Counted from the first letter of the stretch, positions 33,301 through 48,300 are shown. The stretch is 64,000 nt of DNA from Halichondria panicea (GCF_963675165.1 NC_087379.1:5163442-5227441); one strand, 5' to 3'. Numbers and translations: made by a program. Notes: generated by a model not told the origin, from the sequence alone.

Positions 33301-36300
33301 GCTATGTGACCCCTCTCGTATGACCTCTGAGTGTGACCCTTATAATGTGCCTGCTGTGTCAGCCTGCATGACCCCTATCATGTGACCACTGTAGGTACCT
33401 GTATGATGCCGAGGCCGACCGGTTCATTCTACTTCGAGGGTTTGATCGTGGCTTCTCCTGCTCTGAGATCCACGACATGCACACAGGCCTGTCAACACGC
33501 ACTCACCAAGAGAGGTAACCATAACAACAAACATAGGACAGTGGGCATGCATGACCACAATAGAGAGAATCTGTACAGCCCAGGACTTCCCCAAATATTC
33601 AATTAGCTTATCAACACTAGACACGATACTAGACTTGTATAGATTCCTAATTCAGCTAATCAAACAGGTGGGGTGCCCTGTTCTTTAACGTGTGAGGGAA
33701 ACACTGGGACAGCAGTAGCGCCACACAATTGACTATGTTCGTTAAATGTAATATTCCCCACATGTACAGTACATACAATAATTATACATGTAAGTGTATC
33801 TTTTCATACATTTTACCTGGCATCATTGTACTGGCCCCACCCTTAGACTCCTATACCAGGGCCCCAACTCCATTGATGTCCCTGTGAAGCCCTACTTCGT
33901 TCTCCTGCTTGAGGAGGTCCTGCATCCATTCTACATCTTTGAGCTCCTAGCAACCATCTTTTGGTGTTTCACCCAGTACTACTACTATGCAGGTGAGGCC
34001 AAAGTTACTAATTCTGTGAATTTTGTTGGTGTTTGGTTATTGGATGGTCGAAGGCGGGGACCCCCTTATGTCATTATTGTGTTGTTTAAGCGACAGAACA
34101 CTGCAGAAAAAAGCATTCTCTGGGTGTTGAAACACTTAGAGGGCAATGAGTTGACAGTTGAGATGTGGTGGTGCAATACGGTGGTGCAATTGAATGAATA
34201 TGATCATGCATTTGCATTAGAGACAGATGGTACATACATGTACATGTACATAATCACTGTATTGTATGTATGTACCGTCATGTAATGAATACCGTATAGC
34301 GCGAAATTTCTAGGGGCTTAATTTTTGCAGATTTCGTGGGTTAGCAATCCTACACGAAAATTAAGTCCACAAACATTGTTCTTTAATTAGAATTATCTGC
34401 TATACCGTGCAAAGATTTAAAGGCGTGGCTTCTGGTAAGCAGTCATTCTGCGAACATTGTGCAACGAAATGCTTTTAGAGGCCAATCCACGGAATATAAG
34501 TATCGAAATTTTAAAAATAATATCGAACATTTCGCGCTATACGGTACTTCATGCATGTGCATATAATGATTAGTACATGTACTTCCCTGTGTGTGCAGGT
34601 GCTGTGTTCCTTATCTCTGTGATCTCGGTGGTGGTGAGTCTGATTCAGACGAGACGCAACCTCCAGCAACTTCACGACCTCATCGCTCAATCTTGTACCG
34701 TCACAGTGCTCAGGGGAGGAAAAGGTGAGTCACACACACACACACTACGTACGAGTACCCACTTAAATGTCATGTTCATTAAGTTTCTTTCAGCTCTCTG
34801 GCATGTCTAATTGATGTTACCTAATGATACATGTATGTACATGTATGTATTCTCAATCGCCACTCCTCTGCCCCCTCTCCAACAGAAGTGGAGGGTGTGG
34901 CCAGTGAAGACCTAGTGCCTGGGGACGTGCTAGTGATACCCCCCACAGGATTCGTGCTCCCGTGTGATGCTGCTCTCATCAGCGGTCAGGCCATCGTCAA
35001 TGAGGCTATGCTCACAGGTTAGCAGATGCTACAGTTGCACATATATATAGCAATTAAGACAATTAATTTTGACAAGTATTAATTTTAAACAATTGAAGAA
35101 AAATTGGCATGCTTTTAAATGTTGCCGGTCATGCTGCATTCGTGTGAAATAGATTAAGTACATGTAAGTAGGTAAGGTATTGTTATAGCAGTGAACTGCA
35201 GCGATCCTTGTAGATAGCTTCTCACCCAGCTCACACATTCGATCCATATTTGGGGCATGATATCACGTGTAGATTTATAGAAACAGAGATGTACATCTCT
35301 GTTTCTATAGATCTACACGGTATAAAATGGTGGTCATGATCAGTTAGTATACCTCTTCACACATTACTTAGGTGATACATATGTAGTGTGGTGTGAGGCT
35401 ATTTATAGCTGTCAGTGATGTTATTTAGTTGGAAGGGAGGTGTGGCCAGGTATGAGTAGAAGGGGATCCCAAACCCCACTATATTGGAGAGGGGGGGGGG
35501 GTGAATAGTTCAGCCCGCATTATTTTTTGGCCACTGAAAAAATAGTATTGTCTTCAGTAAGAGTCGATCGTCATAATGCCATCCATATAATTATTATGTA
35601 TAAATGGTAGAGTATCAGTCAATGCTCGTGCAACAGGGAGGGTAGTTAAATACTGGTGATGACTGTCAACAGACCATGCAGGCTGACTGTGATCATCACG
35701 GGAAGTCAATGAGATTGTGAGTAGAGCACAAACAGCAATATAATGGAGGGCAAGCTACAAAACAATGCCGTTGTTTGGTATTAGGAGATCAGTCACCCTT
35801 ATAACATGTTTTAACTAAATGACTGCGATCTAGGAATGCGTCATATCCTAGGTGAGGATATTACTATCTTTTGGCAGTACCGGTCTAAGCAGATGTCACG
35901 TGCCCTGTCACGCTAGAGGTTAGGGGTCACGTGACTGCGGTTAGGTTTTGGGGGAGTACTGAGAGAGGGGCCCTTGCGATTAGCATTAAGCACGTAAGTG
36001 TTGGGGGCCCTCATTCAGCCCCCCAACCGGTATATCAACATCGTCGGATGGAAAATAATGGAAAATAGAAAATATAGGTCCTAACCTCCGTGAATGGGGG
36101 GGGGGGTGGGAGGCATAAGATTTGAGCAGCCAATTTGTCTGTGGCTCGCTGACAGCGGCTGTACTTTAGCACGTGGAACCATGGATGCGTATGTGCGGTA
36201 GGCATGTATGTGACCGGAAGCCACACCTACGGCTGTGTGATTCGAGGTAAGGCCGCGGTTAGTGTATTCAATTTGTGGCTCGCTGACAGCGGCTGTACTT

Positions 36301-39300
36301 TAGCACGTGGAACCATGGATGCGCATGTGCGGTAGGCATGCATGTGACCGGAAGCCACACCTACGACTGTGATTCGAGGTAAGGCCGCGGTTAGTGTATT
36401 TCCTCGTTAACTACATAAACTACATGTGTAGAAAAGTCACATTTCCTTGTTCTTGCAAACATTTTTACAGCCACTCTTTCGAAATCACTACGTTTGCACT
36501 TCTAAACTATACTAGCTTTTTTATAATAGAGAGAATAGCAAAGAAAGCTAGTATAGTTTAGAAGTGCAAAACACTTGTAGCTTAGGCTTGGATAATATCA
36601 TTTTATTGTATAGTAGTTTTGTGTTTCACACTGAACATGTTGAACCAGAGGTGGTACGACATGCAGGAGCAATAGTCTAGACTTGAGATTAGCTGACTCA
36701 GCATTAATAAACCTAGGCCTACACGTGAGAATAGAACGTAATTATAGTTCTCAATCAAGTCTAATTGCTCCTGCATGTCGTACCTCCTCTGGTGTTGAAC
36801 TCCACCTATAGCTACATATATCTATCAATACTCAAGAAAACTTTAACAGAATACCGACTGTAACAAAGAAAAATAATCATATACAGTGCCTTCAGCTTTG
36901 AGAGTAAATTTAACCACAGAGTGAGTAGTTGTGCTTAAATGTATCTCAAGATTGGAACATTTCTAAGAAATTGTGCTGATACCATTGTGTAGGTGAATAA
37001 ATAAGCTACAACCTTATTTGAAAATATTTCCCCAAAAGTTATTGTAGTGGGAAATCATTTTAGGTAAAAATGGGGGTGATCGAAAAATATATGTCTAACA
37101 TGAAATATCTCCGGAACCAAAGTATTTCTGGACAACTTTTTGTATTAAAAGATAGAAAATTTATTAACAATTAATGTGCAAAAACAATTAGACCACCTTA
37201 GCCGACAAATTTGCTTGAGTTCCATCGCTAAGCGAAAAGGCACCTAAAATATCCCATAATTGAGTATTAATCAGTACGTGTACTTATGTAAGCTATACGT
37301 AACCATGCATATGTTAGCTAAACTATTCAGGAATGTTGTGCCAATGTTCCATACCTTAGCCGAAAACAATTGGTCTTTTCCATCGCTAAGCGATTGTCCA
37401 CTATAGAAAAATGTTGGTGTTTTATAAACCACCACATACCCACCACCTTTGGTTGCCATGGAAATATTTTTCTGGATATGTTTTAGATAATTTGTTCACC
37501 AACACAATGGTATCATCATATTTTCTTAGAAATGTTCCAATCTCAAAATATTTACATTTATGTACTAACACGTACCAAATTGCAACACGTACCAAATTGC
37601 GTTTATTTACTCTATAGACTAAAGGCACTGTAATTATGGCCAGTTTAAATTAGTTTTAGCCTTTTTGCTGCTGGTTCAGCAGTAACGTCAAAAAATTTGT
37701 CGCTCACAGCAAATGCTAGTTCGGGAAATTTCTTCACTTCCGTCCACTCGTCAGATCTCATCACTTTCGAGCAGGTGTCTTTGTCTTTAGTGATGAAGGA
37801 CAGCACATACTCCTTGAACTTTCCATCTCCACAGTAACTGCCAGCAAAAAGGAAAAAGTGTGCTGCATTGTCAACATCGAGTTGTTTAACGATTTCATTC
37901 TCGCAAAGTGCTTTCAAACCTGGTAGTTGATACTTTTCAGCTGCAAACCACAGTTTCTCGGCCATGCTTCTAATTTTTGGTGCCTTGTCCGTATAGATAT
38001 ACGCAATCATTTCCTTCCCAACAGCAGGAGTGATGTCATCAATTGTTACTTCATTGGCTGCTGCTTCTTTCATGTCTGCTTCAAACATTATCTTGAAAAC
38101 GGGTGATCGAGCTGTAAGCAGGAACTTGCTTGCCTGTACTAGCTCCTTCTCCTTGCCAAAGTACAGCATTACATCATTCAGGTCTTTGTCGTTGTCTAGT
38201 GTAGAAGATAGCGCAGCAGAAAGAGTGGACCTTTCAGGAATTTCAACCACAGGATTTAGGCGTAAAATGCAGAACTCAATGAAAGTTTTAGCCTCTGGGG
38301 AATGATAACTCATTTTTAAAGGCTTTGTAGACTCGTAGTAACACATGTTAAGGCCAGTAGAGACACCTCTTTGTATTGTAGCCGATCCAGAAGAGAAAAC
38401 GGTTTCCTTTTTGTTTTCTCTATAATAATACTGCACATAGACAAAATAGTGTACTTCAGCAGATGCTGCTCCACTAAGCAAAGTAAGGTGTAAGACGTTG
38501 GATTTGTAGGCTAATTCCCATCGGTTGATGCCGTAGTCTGATTTGGTCTGGTTGATCTGGTTGTAGCCTAGTAGCCCACCATATACAGGCCGCTGTGGTT
38601 TCCGTTGGACGTTTGATACGCCATCGCTTGAGGAGAGAAACTTCGACTTTTCAGACTGATGACAAAATTCAGCTTTTACAAAGTTGTTAGATGTCGCCAT
38701 TTTTAAAGGTATAGCAAATCACCTGACCATGTGGAATGGCTGACCATTGTTCTATATTTAGCAATGTATGAGTAATGAGGTTTTATTGTTGTCATGTGTT
38801 GTACTGTCAGCTGACTAAAAAATTTGGTGGGCTGCACCATAGATAGTGGCTGCACTCAGAGGCAGAGGAGGTACGACAACATCATGTGCGTGAACAATGG
38901 AATTTTAATCAACAGTAAAAAGTACTGTGGGTGTGGTTTGAATAATAAAGGCTACGCCCACCATCACATCTTTGCTGCATGTTAATTGTCATTCCATTGT
39001 TCACGCGCGCACGTGATGTTGTCGTACCTCCTTTGATTGGACACGATCACGTGCAACAACTTTTTCTGAGTTGGCTCACATTCTTAACTATGATTTCAAT
39101 GTAAAGTTCTTTTGTTTTGTTAGCGTATCAGAGACTGAGAGCTGACTATTTTGGACTTCCAGGCTCTTTGGGTGTATAGCTAGCTACCCCGACATTCAAT
39201 TATATATCCCCAAATATCCTCTTCATTCTGACCAGTTATCAATGCATAGAGTGCTTACTAGATTCCTGCCAACCAGTACAATGCAAGCTATAAACAGCAC

Positions 39301-42300
39301 CGCTGAACTATACTCTACCCTATAGTCTAGCTAATCCTGCTCCAACCAGGCAACAGATACAGCTAGTCAGGCTCAGTACAGTCGGGACATAGCAGTAACT
39401 TTTTTACAGTTGTTCAGTATCTATGGTAGCGTGAGAAAAAACTTTAGGAATCTCACATGACCTCCTCTGGGCTGCACTTACCTAGTTGTGAGAAAAATAG
39501 GAGTCGATATTATTCTTATATAAGTTAAATTCGTCGTGGCCTTACTCTTATTGTGCTAAGTTGCTTACAGCCAAAGTGATAGCTACATGTAGTTAAGGTT
39601 AGCCTCGAGACCAGCCGTTCGTTATCTGAAAGAACGCCTGGTCAAGTTCCAATGTAGCACTCGTCCAGCTGAGTCAGCGTTTTATAGCATCATAATGATA
39701 TTCATGGGTAATACACCTTGGGCGGGACCTTGTGCAGGCAATTACCGGTCCAAGAAATTCCTGGACCACTGGACGAGTGCTACATTGGAACTTGACCAGG
39801 CGTTCTTTCAGATAACGAACGGCTGGTCTCGAGGCTAAGTTAAGGTTACGATGCAGTGTTTGCTCATGAATTATTCATGAGTTTTTATTTTTTGTTTTTG
39901 TGAGAAAGGAAGATATTGTTTCTATTATTTTATGTGTCTATACTGTTGCACTACTCATAAGTAACTATTACAGCGCTTGCTAGCTATCAGTACGCTAACT
40001 AGATGGCAAAAAATTTACCACAAAGACCGTGTGTTCATTGCCGATTTTAGTCGTCAAATATTAGACAAAGAAAGACTCTAACAAGAACTAAACAGTGACC
40101 TACCAGCAGTTTATGATATTCTTGAGGGTGGCTCGAAGAGTTCTTGCTCCTATATATCTATCTACAAACTGAAGAAAAATACCATAATTTACTAGCTAGT
40201 CGGCTATTTTTCCATATTTTTCTACTTCTACACGAGCTAACTCGATGACTGTTCATTGTTTTGAAGAAATTGTTTCGAGCCGCCCTGCCCCTTTCCTCGT
40301 TTAAATAGATAATTGCCGAGGAGGCAGATACATGGCAGGTGGACACTCTTAGACTACTGTATTACTTTATACCTCGTTTGAAAATGTAAGGTATGACGGT
40401 ATGATACAACAGTTAGAGATTCACTTCCGAGTTAGGAGGAATTTTACATTTGAGATAGCACGATTCAATCGTCGTTGTCATGAAGAAGGAGAAATAGCCG
40501 AACAATGTAATTTGTAACGGTGTTATACAACCTCATCGAGTTTTGTGGGTACGGTAATTTCAAAGACGAAATGTTAAGAGACAGGCTGGGATTCGCGATG
40601 TAGTACTCTCCGAGAAAATGCAGACCGACTCGCTCTAGAGAGCGCAAAGACTCTTATGTAAAAAAAAACACCGAAAGGAGTTTCATTGTATACATGAGGA
40701 CTCTGCAGATTGCATGTGGGAAAGAAGCAGTATACAATCCAAGGAAAACTCACCACAATACTCAAGTCACTGATAAATGTACAATATGTGGTAGTCACAG
40801 ACATCCACCTGGGGAACGTTGCTCAGCAACTGGAGTTATCTGCCATAACTGCCAAATCAAATTTAAAACACAGTGTAGGTCGACCAAGACGAAATATTCG
40901 ATGGCTGGGATATCCTTTGATCAATTGTCAGTCGATGACGCCTTCCTAGGAGCTGTGAACACATCCAGAAAACTGGAAAATGACTGTCACAATTAGTCAT
41001 GGAGTTTAAGCTAGGAAGAGGTCATTGCTATCTCAGAAGATATCTACAAGGTAGCCCCAGGCTTCGAATACTTTATGGCAACCCCTTGACGTGTTAGGAA
41101 TATTCTCAGAGACAGTGAAGTGATTGAGAAATTCAAGTGGTAAAAATGTAGTCTCGCGAGTATACGTTGGGAGGGGGGGCGTCAGGTCACTACTGCACTG
41201 ATTCTGTTGCACCGAGGGAATATAGTCCCGTGCAAGATATTTGTTAATTAACCAAAGTCACATGTAGACATAGCCTCGGTCCCAGGCCGATTTTTCTTTA
41301 ATAGAACGAAGTTGAAAAATACGGCTTGGTATTGATTGTATCTGGGCGTAGCAGGAACCGGAAACAAAAGCAGAGATTCTTCACATTTGCTTCCTGTCGT
41401 AAAAGTTTAATACTGAAATTTAGCTCCGTGTATAATGCTCTCAAGTACTAAAATCTAGTCATGGTTATCTAGCTAGCTAGCTACCGCAAGTTTAAGTTGT
41501 TCAGATTAATGTATACATTTAAGCAAATTACGGGGTGTTACTGCTCACTAAACATGTAGTCAAGTCTGATTGGCACTGCCAACATTCCGGCAAGGGCCAC
41601 GGAATCAGTGCAACAGTGACCATGTGTTCCCAGATCGCGCTCGCGAGACTAGGTAACGGCTCGTTCATAGAATCCCCATTGTGGTAACTGGATACCTTTC
41701 CCTGGGCGGTATAAAAGCAGTCATACGGCTGGGTATGATGTTTTGGTGCAGGAACTTTCACTCAAAAGTGGGGGTGGGCCTAATTTCGGCAAGCAGGCAA
41801 TAGTCCTTTTCAGATAAAGCAGCAAGGAATTTAATAAGCACTAATTGCCTGTGGCATCACATCCGGGGTCCCCGCAGCATTTTGTGTGAAAGAATTTTTG
41901 GCTGAAAGTGAACTGTTCTTGAGATAGCCACCACTAGAAAAGAAGCACTTTCAACAGAAAAACCTGCCAGATAAGAGTGAAGGTAGGCTGCATACTTCTC
42001 TTTTTTCATAGAGAGTGCAATACCATCCTCTATAAAAGCAAAGTTTGCAGCCTACCTTCACTCTTATCTAAGAGGTTTTTCTGTTGAAAGTGCTCCTTTT
42101 CTAGTAGTGGCTATCTCAAGAACCGTTCACTTTCAGCCCAAAATTCTTTTACCATACAATAGCAGACAGTTTGAATTTCAGTGACTTTCATGTAAAAAGA
42201 ACAGGAAGTGTAGCATAGGCAAGTTACAGAGGATTGAAAAGTGCTGATTTCACAATGAGTTATGCACAAAATGCTGCTGGGCGGGGCCAAATGGGACCCC

Positions 42301-45300
42301 GGATGTGATGTCACAGGCAATTAGTGCTTATTAAATTCCTTGCTGCTTTATCTGAAAAGGACTATTAGTATAAGCAGGAGCAAGAGCAAGGCATCGGTGT
42401 AGTCTCGCGAGCAGACGTGGGAGAGAGGGAACGTTTGGTCACTATTGCAGCAATTCCGTGGACCCCTGCCAGAATGTTGGCAGTGCCAATCAGATTTGTC
42501 CACGTCATAGTGGGCGGTAACACCCCGTATATTTTCCTATTATAGCATAAAATGAACGTGAAAAGAAGGATTATTGACTCTAGCAAAGGCTAATTTTAGT
42601 ATTGAACCATACCTGGCTGCGGATGAACTCGGTTACAAGGAGCTCAAACCAAGCAAGAGCTAGCTAGCTGCGAATGAAAATATTTGCTACATGTGAATTT
42701 GGTTAATTAACAAATATCTTGCACGTGACTACATTCCTCAGTGCCATGGAATTGATGCAATAGTGACCAGACGTTCCCTCTAGGACAAGTCTGCTTGCGA
42801 GACTAGCATCGGTGATGCAGGAAAAGGCTAGTCCAGTGAGAAAGAGTTGCGTCCTGGACACATGTCTGCGAGTGTGACGTTTGGGAGTAGAAGGAGAACG
42901 AAGAAAAACAGTACGATAACGGGAACACACTTGAGAATAATGTACATCATGATACCATGTGTACTTAGTAGCTAGTAGCTTTGACGCATATACCGAAGCA
43001 TCACCACCCGTGGTGCTTTCATTAGTACATGTATTTTGCAAAAGGGACAATCAGTGTAGCGCAAGCGAATTCATTGGTTAGTTATATACAGCGTTTATTT
43101 TATGGATCACGACAATTGACAAAATAAAATGGCAACATAATTTATAATGGTATTTCAGCAGTGATGGTATGTCATGGTTACGATAGTTGCATCTTGTGTA
43201 TTTGGAAGTGCAAGGTGTCATTTTTCAAGTATTTTGGCTCTAGTTTTAAAATAGCGATGAACTTGTTGAGTCCGAGACCTGACAGCTGTTCCCCTTCACG
43301 AGCACGCCCACACAACCTCCCGCTCACTTTTTCGTCATACGTGTTGGACCCACACCGATGCTCCTCACCTTTGACCTGATCGAGTAGCCGAAACCAAATC
43401 ACGCCACGAAACGGCCATTTTAAATAGTTATCAAACTCTCCTTTGATGATGTACACACTCACGGCGACATGGCTCCCCTCCCCCACTCCGTGGCCATTAG
43501 CGTACACCCCCAGTCTCAGCTTGTAGCCCTGATGGTGCGTGTAGACGGGAGGAGATAGCCACTCGTCGCTGTTCTTTTTGTGATGTTGAAAATCTGTCAT
43601 TACAAGCACGGCTGACGGTATCAACGGAAAGCTGGCTCGCGCTAGAACATCTGTCACTTCCGTACGTACTTGATTGGTTAGTAAGGACAGTTCTTGTCTT
43701 AGTTTGCTGTTTTCTTCTTTGAGAGATTTTAAGTCAATTTTTATATATTTGTTTTGTGCAGATATTTCGTTGCATTGTGCTTTTATTCTGTTGGTGGCTG
43801 CTTCCTGAATTCTATGGTTTTCGCTTAGATTTTCAATTTCACTCTTCATATTTTTTTTTTCTTGTGTTATTTGCTTTATTTCGTCCTGTTGCTTGGCATG
43901 ACTGGAGGCTAATAGAGAGATGTGTGTGATGAGGTTCTCTCTCAGGTGTTCTGGCATGTTTTGTCGAGAAAGTTTCACAGCACAGCCCCCCATGTGGTGA
44001 AAGTCACAGTTGATGGTGGTCAGGGGGCACTCTTTGGCAACATGGCTGTCCAAGTTCTGACGTTGGAGAGTTGAACCACACTCGTTAGGGCAGCGGACAG
44101 GGAAGGACCCACACACAGGCCAGTGGTTGTGTATCACATTGTCTTGATGAGATGTATAGTCATTGCAATACTCGCAACTGATTGGACGTTTGCTGCAGTT
44201 GTTGCCGTGGTTTGCTAAATCTTGTCGTTTCTTTCGGTCTCCACAATGAGAACAGGTGATCTCCACAAACTGACATACATTGAGTTGTTTCTCTAATGTA
44301 GGATTCGGGTCAAGGTGCTCGTCAAGCTGCCCTAGTTCCCCCGTCCACTTACAGCCATCTCTCTTGTGGCTACAGCGAATTTTGAATGCATAAAGTGTGT
44401 TCCTGAGGCGTTTGTCTGGGAAGTCATCGAATTTCTCACTATTGCACTTAGTGCAAGGTTTGTTGTCGGCTTTAATTTGCTCGATACAAGACTGACAGTA
44501 GCTGTAGCCACAGCATGTGACCTGGTGGGGCTCTCGGATTATCTGGAGGCAAACTGGACACTCTGTCTGTAAGATTTCAGGTGGAGGCTCGAGAAACTCG
44601 CAATCAAATCCTCCCTCTTTTATTGATAGGAGCTCTGATTTCTGTTCTTCTTTCTCAGTCATCTTTTAAACTATGGATATCGTTTCTTTGTTCAGTGTTT
44701 GGCTCTCAGTTTTTTGTTATTAATATTTATGCTAGTAGCTAGTTTGGTAGAATGGAATGTCAGGCGTGCTTGTCTCAGTCTATACATGTAGTTGGAATGT
44801 GCAGCCGACCAAGTACACCTCCTGTGTTGTTGTGTACAAAACCTAACAATTAAGGAATGTGTGACCATGATGTAATGCTCTATGTACATGAATACCGAGT
44901 GTGAAATTTAATATTCGCCACGTTTAATTTTCAATTAGGAGAGAGTGTTCCTGTTACCAAGACACCCCTACAGCGTGACCACACCCACTATGACCCTACT
45001 CTACACAAGAGACACACACTCTTCAATGGTACGCAGGTCATTCAGACCCGTCTCTATGGCAACAAGAAGGTGACTGCTGTTGTCGTCAGAACAGGTGGGT
45101 GGAAAATTCTACACATGTCGGAAATGGTAGCTGCTCCCCTGCATACAATGTATATATTATTTACTTGCTTTTTGAGGACACCAAAGGCTGTACATGTAGA
45201 GTTTTGATGTTTTTTAAGCTAGGCTGATTGCTGGAAATGTTCAATTAAAAAGTTTATCCTGCATGTATTCATTTGTAGCGCTTTGATATCCCTGTCAAAT

Positions 45301-48300
45301 AATGAGTTTAAGTGCTTTACTGTGCTTTTCTGAAGCCAAGCTGATTCACTGCATACCTGTACCTTTATTGCCCAGGGTTCTCCACATCCAAGGGAGGCAT
45401 GGTGAGGTCTATCCTCTTCCCCAAACCGGTCAACCTCAAATTCTACTCTGACTCCATCAAGTTCATCATTGTCATGGCGATCATAGGTCAGTTTTTCCAG
45501 ATAATGTGTGAGTGTTGTGTGTGTTAATAGGTATGACATAAGACCGGGTGTTTTATGAAATATACAGGCACAAGCACGAGGGCGAGTTGCTGTATATTGC
45601 ATAAAACACGAGGATAATTATCATGCTATATATGTTTTATATCACGACGACCCCTTACCGAATCATGCCTCAAGGCTACACGACTGTATAATAAAAATAA
45701 TATAACACGGAAGTATGACTGTATGGCTTTTATTACACCCTTGTAACCTTGACAACGTGTAGTATAATTGTAATTATTAACCTAATGGAGGCCAGCTAGT
45801 TTTAGTAGTCGATCAGTTTGTCTGTTAGTAATTCTGAATCTGCTCACCTAGTTGCCAAATTGATGCGATTATGGCATGGATTCGTGGATTTAATTGCAAA
45901 CTAAAACTTCCTTCTCGAGTTATGTCTAAAGAGACAAAGAAAGAGCTTACATTGTATGTTTCTGGCTCGTTACTTTGACTATAATTATGACTATGCTATT
46001 GATTGGTAGGCATTGTACTATGATTGTTTGTAGTCTTTTAGGTTAGCTAGGAGAGCTACTTTTGGTTGTACTGCTGCCGTATATTCTCTTTCTCTGTGCA
46101 CACATAATCACTCGTACGTGTAGTCCTTCGATGATATAACTAGAGCACTGAAGTGCTAACCCTCGGCTGTTGACATGATTTACAGATGTATAGCAACGAG
46201 TGTTATACAATAAATGCTGGCTAAGCAGCAAGCATACTGAGATCGGAGTTTTAGTATTATATAGTACATGCATTTTAGGTTGTTTGTGACATCTGAGTTT
46301 GCTTACCTTCATTCTGTATTGTGGACTAGAATCACAGCAAAGACAGCAAAGAGGAGTCTTAGACAGGAGCCATACATTTTTCTCTAAGACTCCTCTTTGC
46401 TGTCTTTGCTGTGATTCTAGCTTTCTACTTTAGTGACCCTCCTGGTACGGGATCACTTCAGCTGTAAATACGTTGTCTACCTCGAATAAAGGCTCCCGTA
46501 TAGTTGCTTTATACTTCAGTGACCCTTTTTCCATTGCTCTTGGTACGGGATCACTTCATCTGCAAGTAGTGCCTCGACTAAAGGCCACAGTGTAGCTAGC
46601 ACAACGTAAGTTTCTTAGCTTTTGCTCGCTTTTATTCAACAAAGAGGCTTTAACATCAAAATCTGTCACTATTAAAACTAGTAACTTGTTGTGTGGATGC
46701 TATCCATGCTGTAAAGGCAGTGCTATGGCATCCAGGTGAGTAGACTCACATGTCACATACAAACGAACAAACCAGACGACTACTATACCCGTGGCCGCCC
46801 ACACATGCCTCGGGTAATTATTTATGACGTTGGCCAACCTCCTCTGACTGCACACTGCCAGAAACAGCAGCCATTGTGGCCATCACACTTCTGTTTCAGC
46901 TCCTTCTATAGAACAATGCAAGACATGCCTCGAGGCATTAAGCTAGTTTAGCTGTATTGTCCCTGTTAGTTGCTGCTAACCAACTTCCGTTCTCATGCAT
47001 GTACATACTATTACATGTGCTTGTACTATGCTTTTCACATTAATTGATATCCCCCTAAAATTTGCACTCAGGTACTAGTTGTATGATTATTGTAGAGCTG
47101 TGAAACCGAAATTAAATTTTAGGCATCAATTAATGTTTTCACAGTTTAGTACTAGCTACTAATATATTCTGTGACATACAAATCGAAATAGTTCTGTAAC
47201 CATTCACTCATGATAGTAAGTTCATCGTCCGAAAGAGCAAACTCTTGTCGCAACTGAGCAGACTGACTCACTGTCAGCGTCCAGGTTCCCTGCCTCGATT
47301 TTAGCCCTCCTTTCAGCACGTGTGCATGCAACATTAACAACTCTGCAAACTTTCTCGGCTACCCTGCGGAACCATCTCCATTGAGCCTTAGCCATGCTGC
47401 CAGTAGACCTAGCCATCTCTATCTCCTGGAGAAAGGCTTGCATCTCGTCATCGTCGTCTTCATCTTCCGACTCCATGTTGGGCATGGCGTGGATCATGCT
47501 GACTGCTACAGCCAGGAAAGTGGCCAGGAGAATGAGCTTGTTCATTTTCATTGTTAATCCGGTTGAGTTGTTTGTCTTGATTATCGGAGAACTTGATGAA
47601 GTATGATACAGCCGCTCGGGTTAGTTTTCTTTTTATACAACCTCTCAGAGTGTATTGTGTAATAGATTGTGTATACATGTATATACTTGTATTGCTTGTT
47701 AGGTGTGGATTCCTCACCATCATGAACTTGTATTGTACAGTCACTATCCCCTACCATGTTCAAGTTGCCGTGTATTAGGGGTTTTCTGTCATGGCGATGA
47801 TGCTATTATATACACTGTGTATAGTATTGTACAATCACTATCAGTCTGCCCTAAGGCCCCCAACTTTTAAGTATTTGCAAGACAAGACAGGAAATACATA
47901 CCACAAGTATTTTAATTGTTTCATAAGGATGACATCACAATTTTAATGAAATTCATAATTATATAATGAGTTCATAATGATGACAATGAGTTCATAATGA
48001 TGACACCCAACTCTGCCAGCCTAAATTTACTTGCCAGTCCAAGTTGTAGTTTAGGTATTTCCTGGGTTAAGATACATACATGTATTTAAAACGGCATGAT
48101 GGTCTCAGTTTCCAGAATCCCTGGCCCTGTGGACCTCATAACTTACTTTACATAAATGTCGCCCAGTGGTGTCCAGTCAACCGTATGTAGCAGAGCTCGA
48201 TTGTAGTGAAGGGTGATTTTTTCTGAATTTCCAAAGCTCTCATAACACAGACCATTTACTGAACTAGAACTTGTTAGGAGACAAATTAGTTCAATATAGA

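Larger units (their letters stand above)
35018..44938. other. ATP13A intron 8, a repeat-rich nest of genes and elements
   Basis: This intron of about 9.9 kb separates the LTG and ESVPVTK halves of the actuator-domain TGES motif. It holds two intronless antisense genes (MATH-BTB and TRAF), a decayed Gag fragment and at least seven inverted-repeat elements, listed separately. The stretches between them (35320-36130, 42810-43177, 44663-44938) show nothing that I can name apart from G-runs and short direct repeats. Confidence 0.8.

Noticed and set aside
42703-43050. 115-codon minus-strand frame near the TRAF gene
   Set aside because: It overlaps the end of an inverted-repeat element and has no recognisable domain.
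46736-46951. 71-codon plus-strand frame
   Set aside because: No domain, no signal peptide and no splice context. Probably random.
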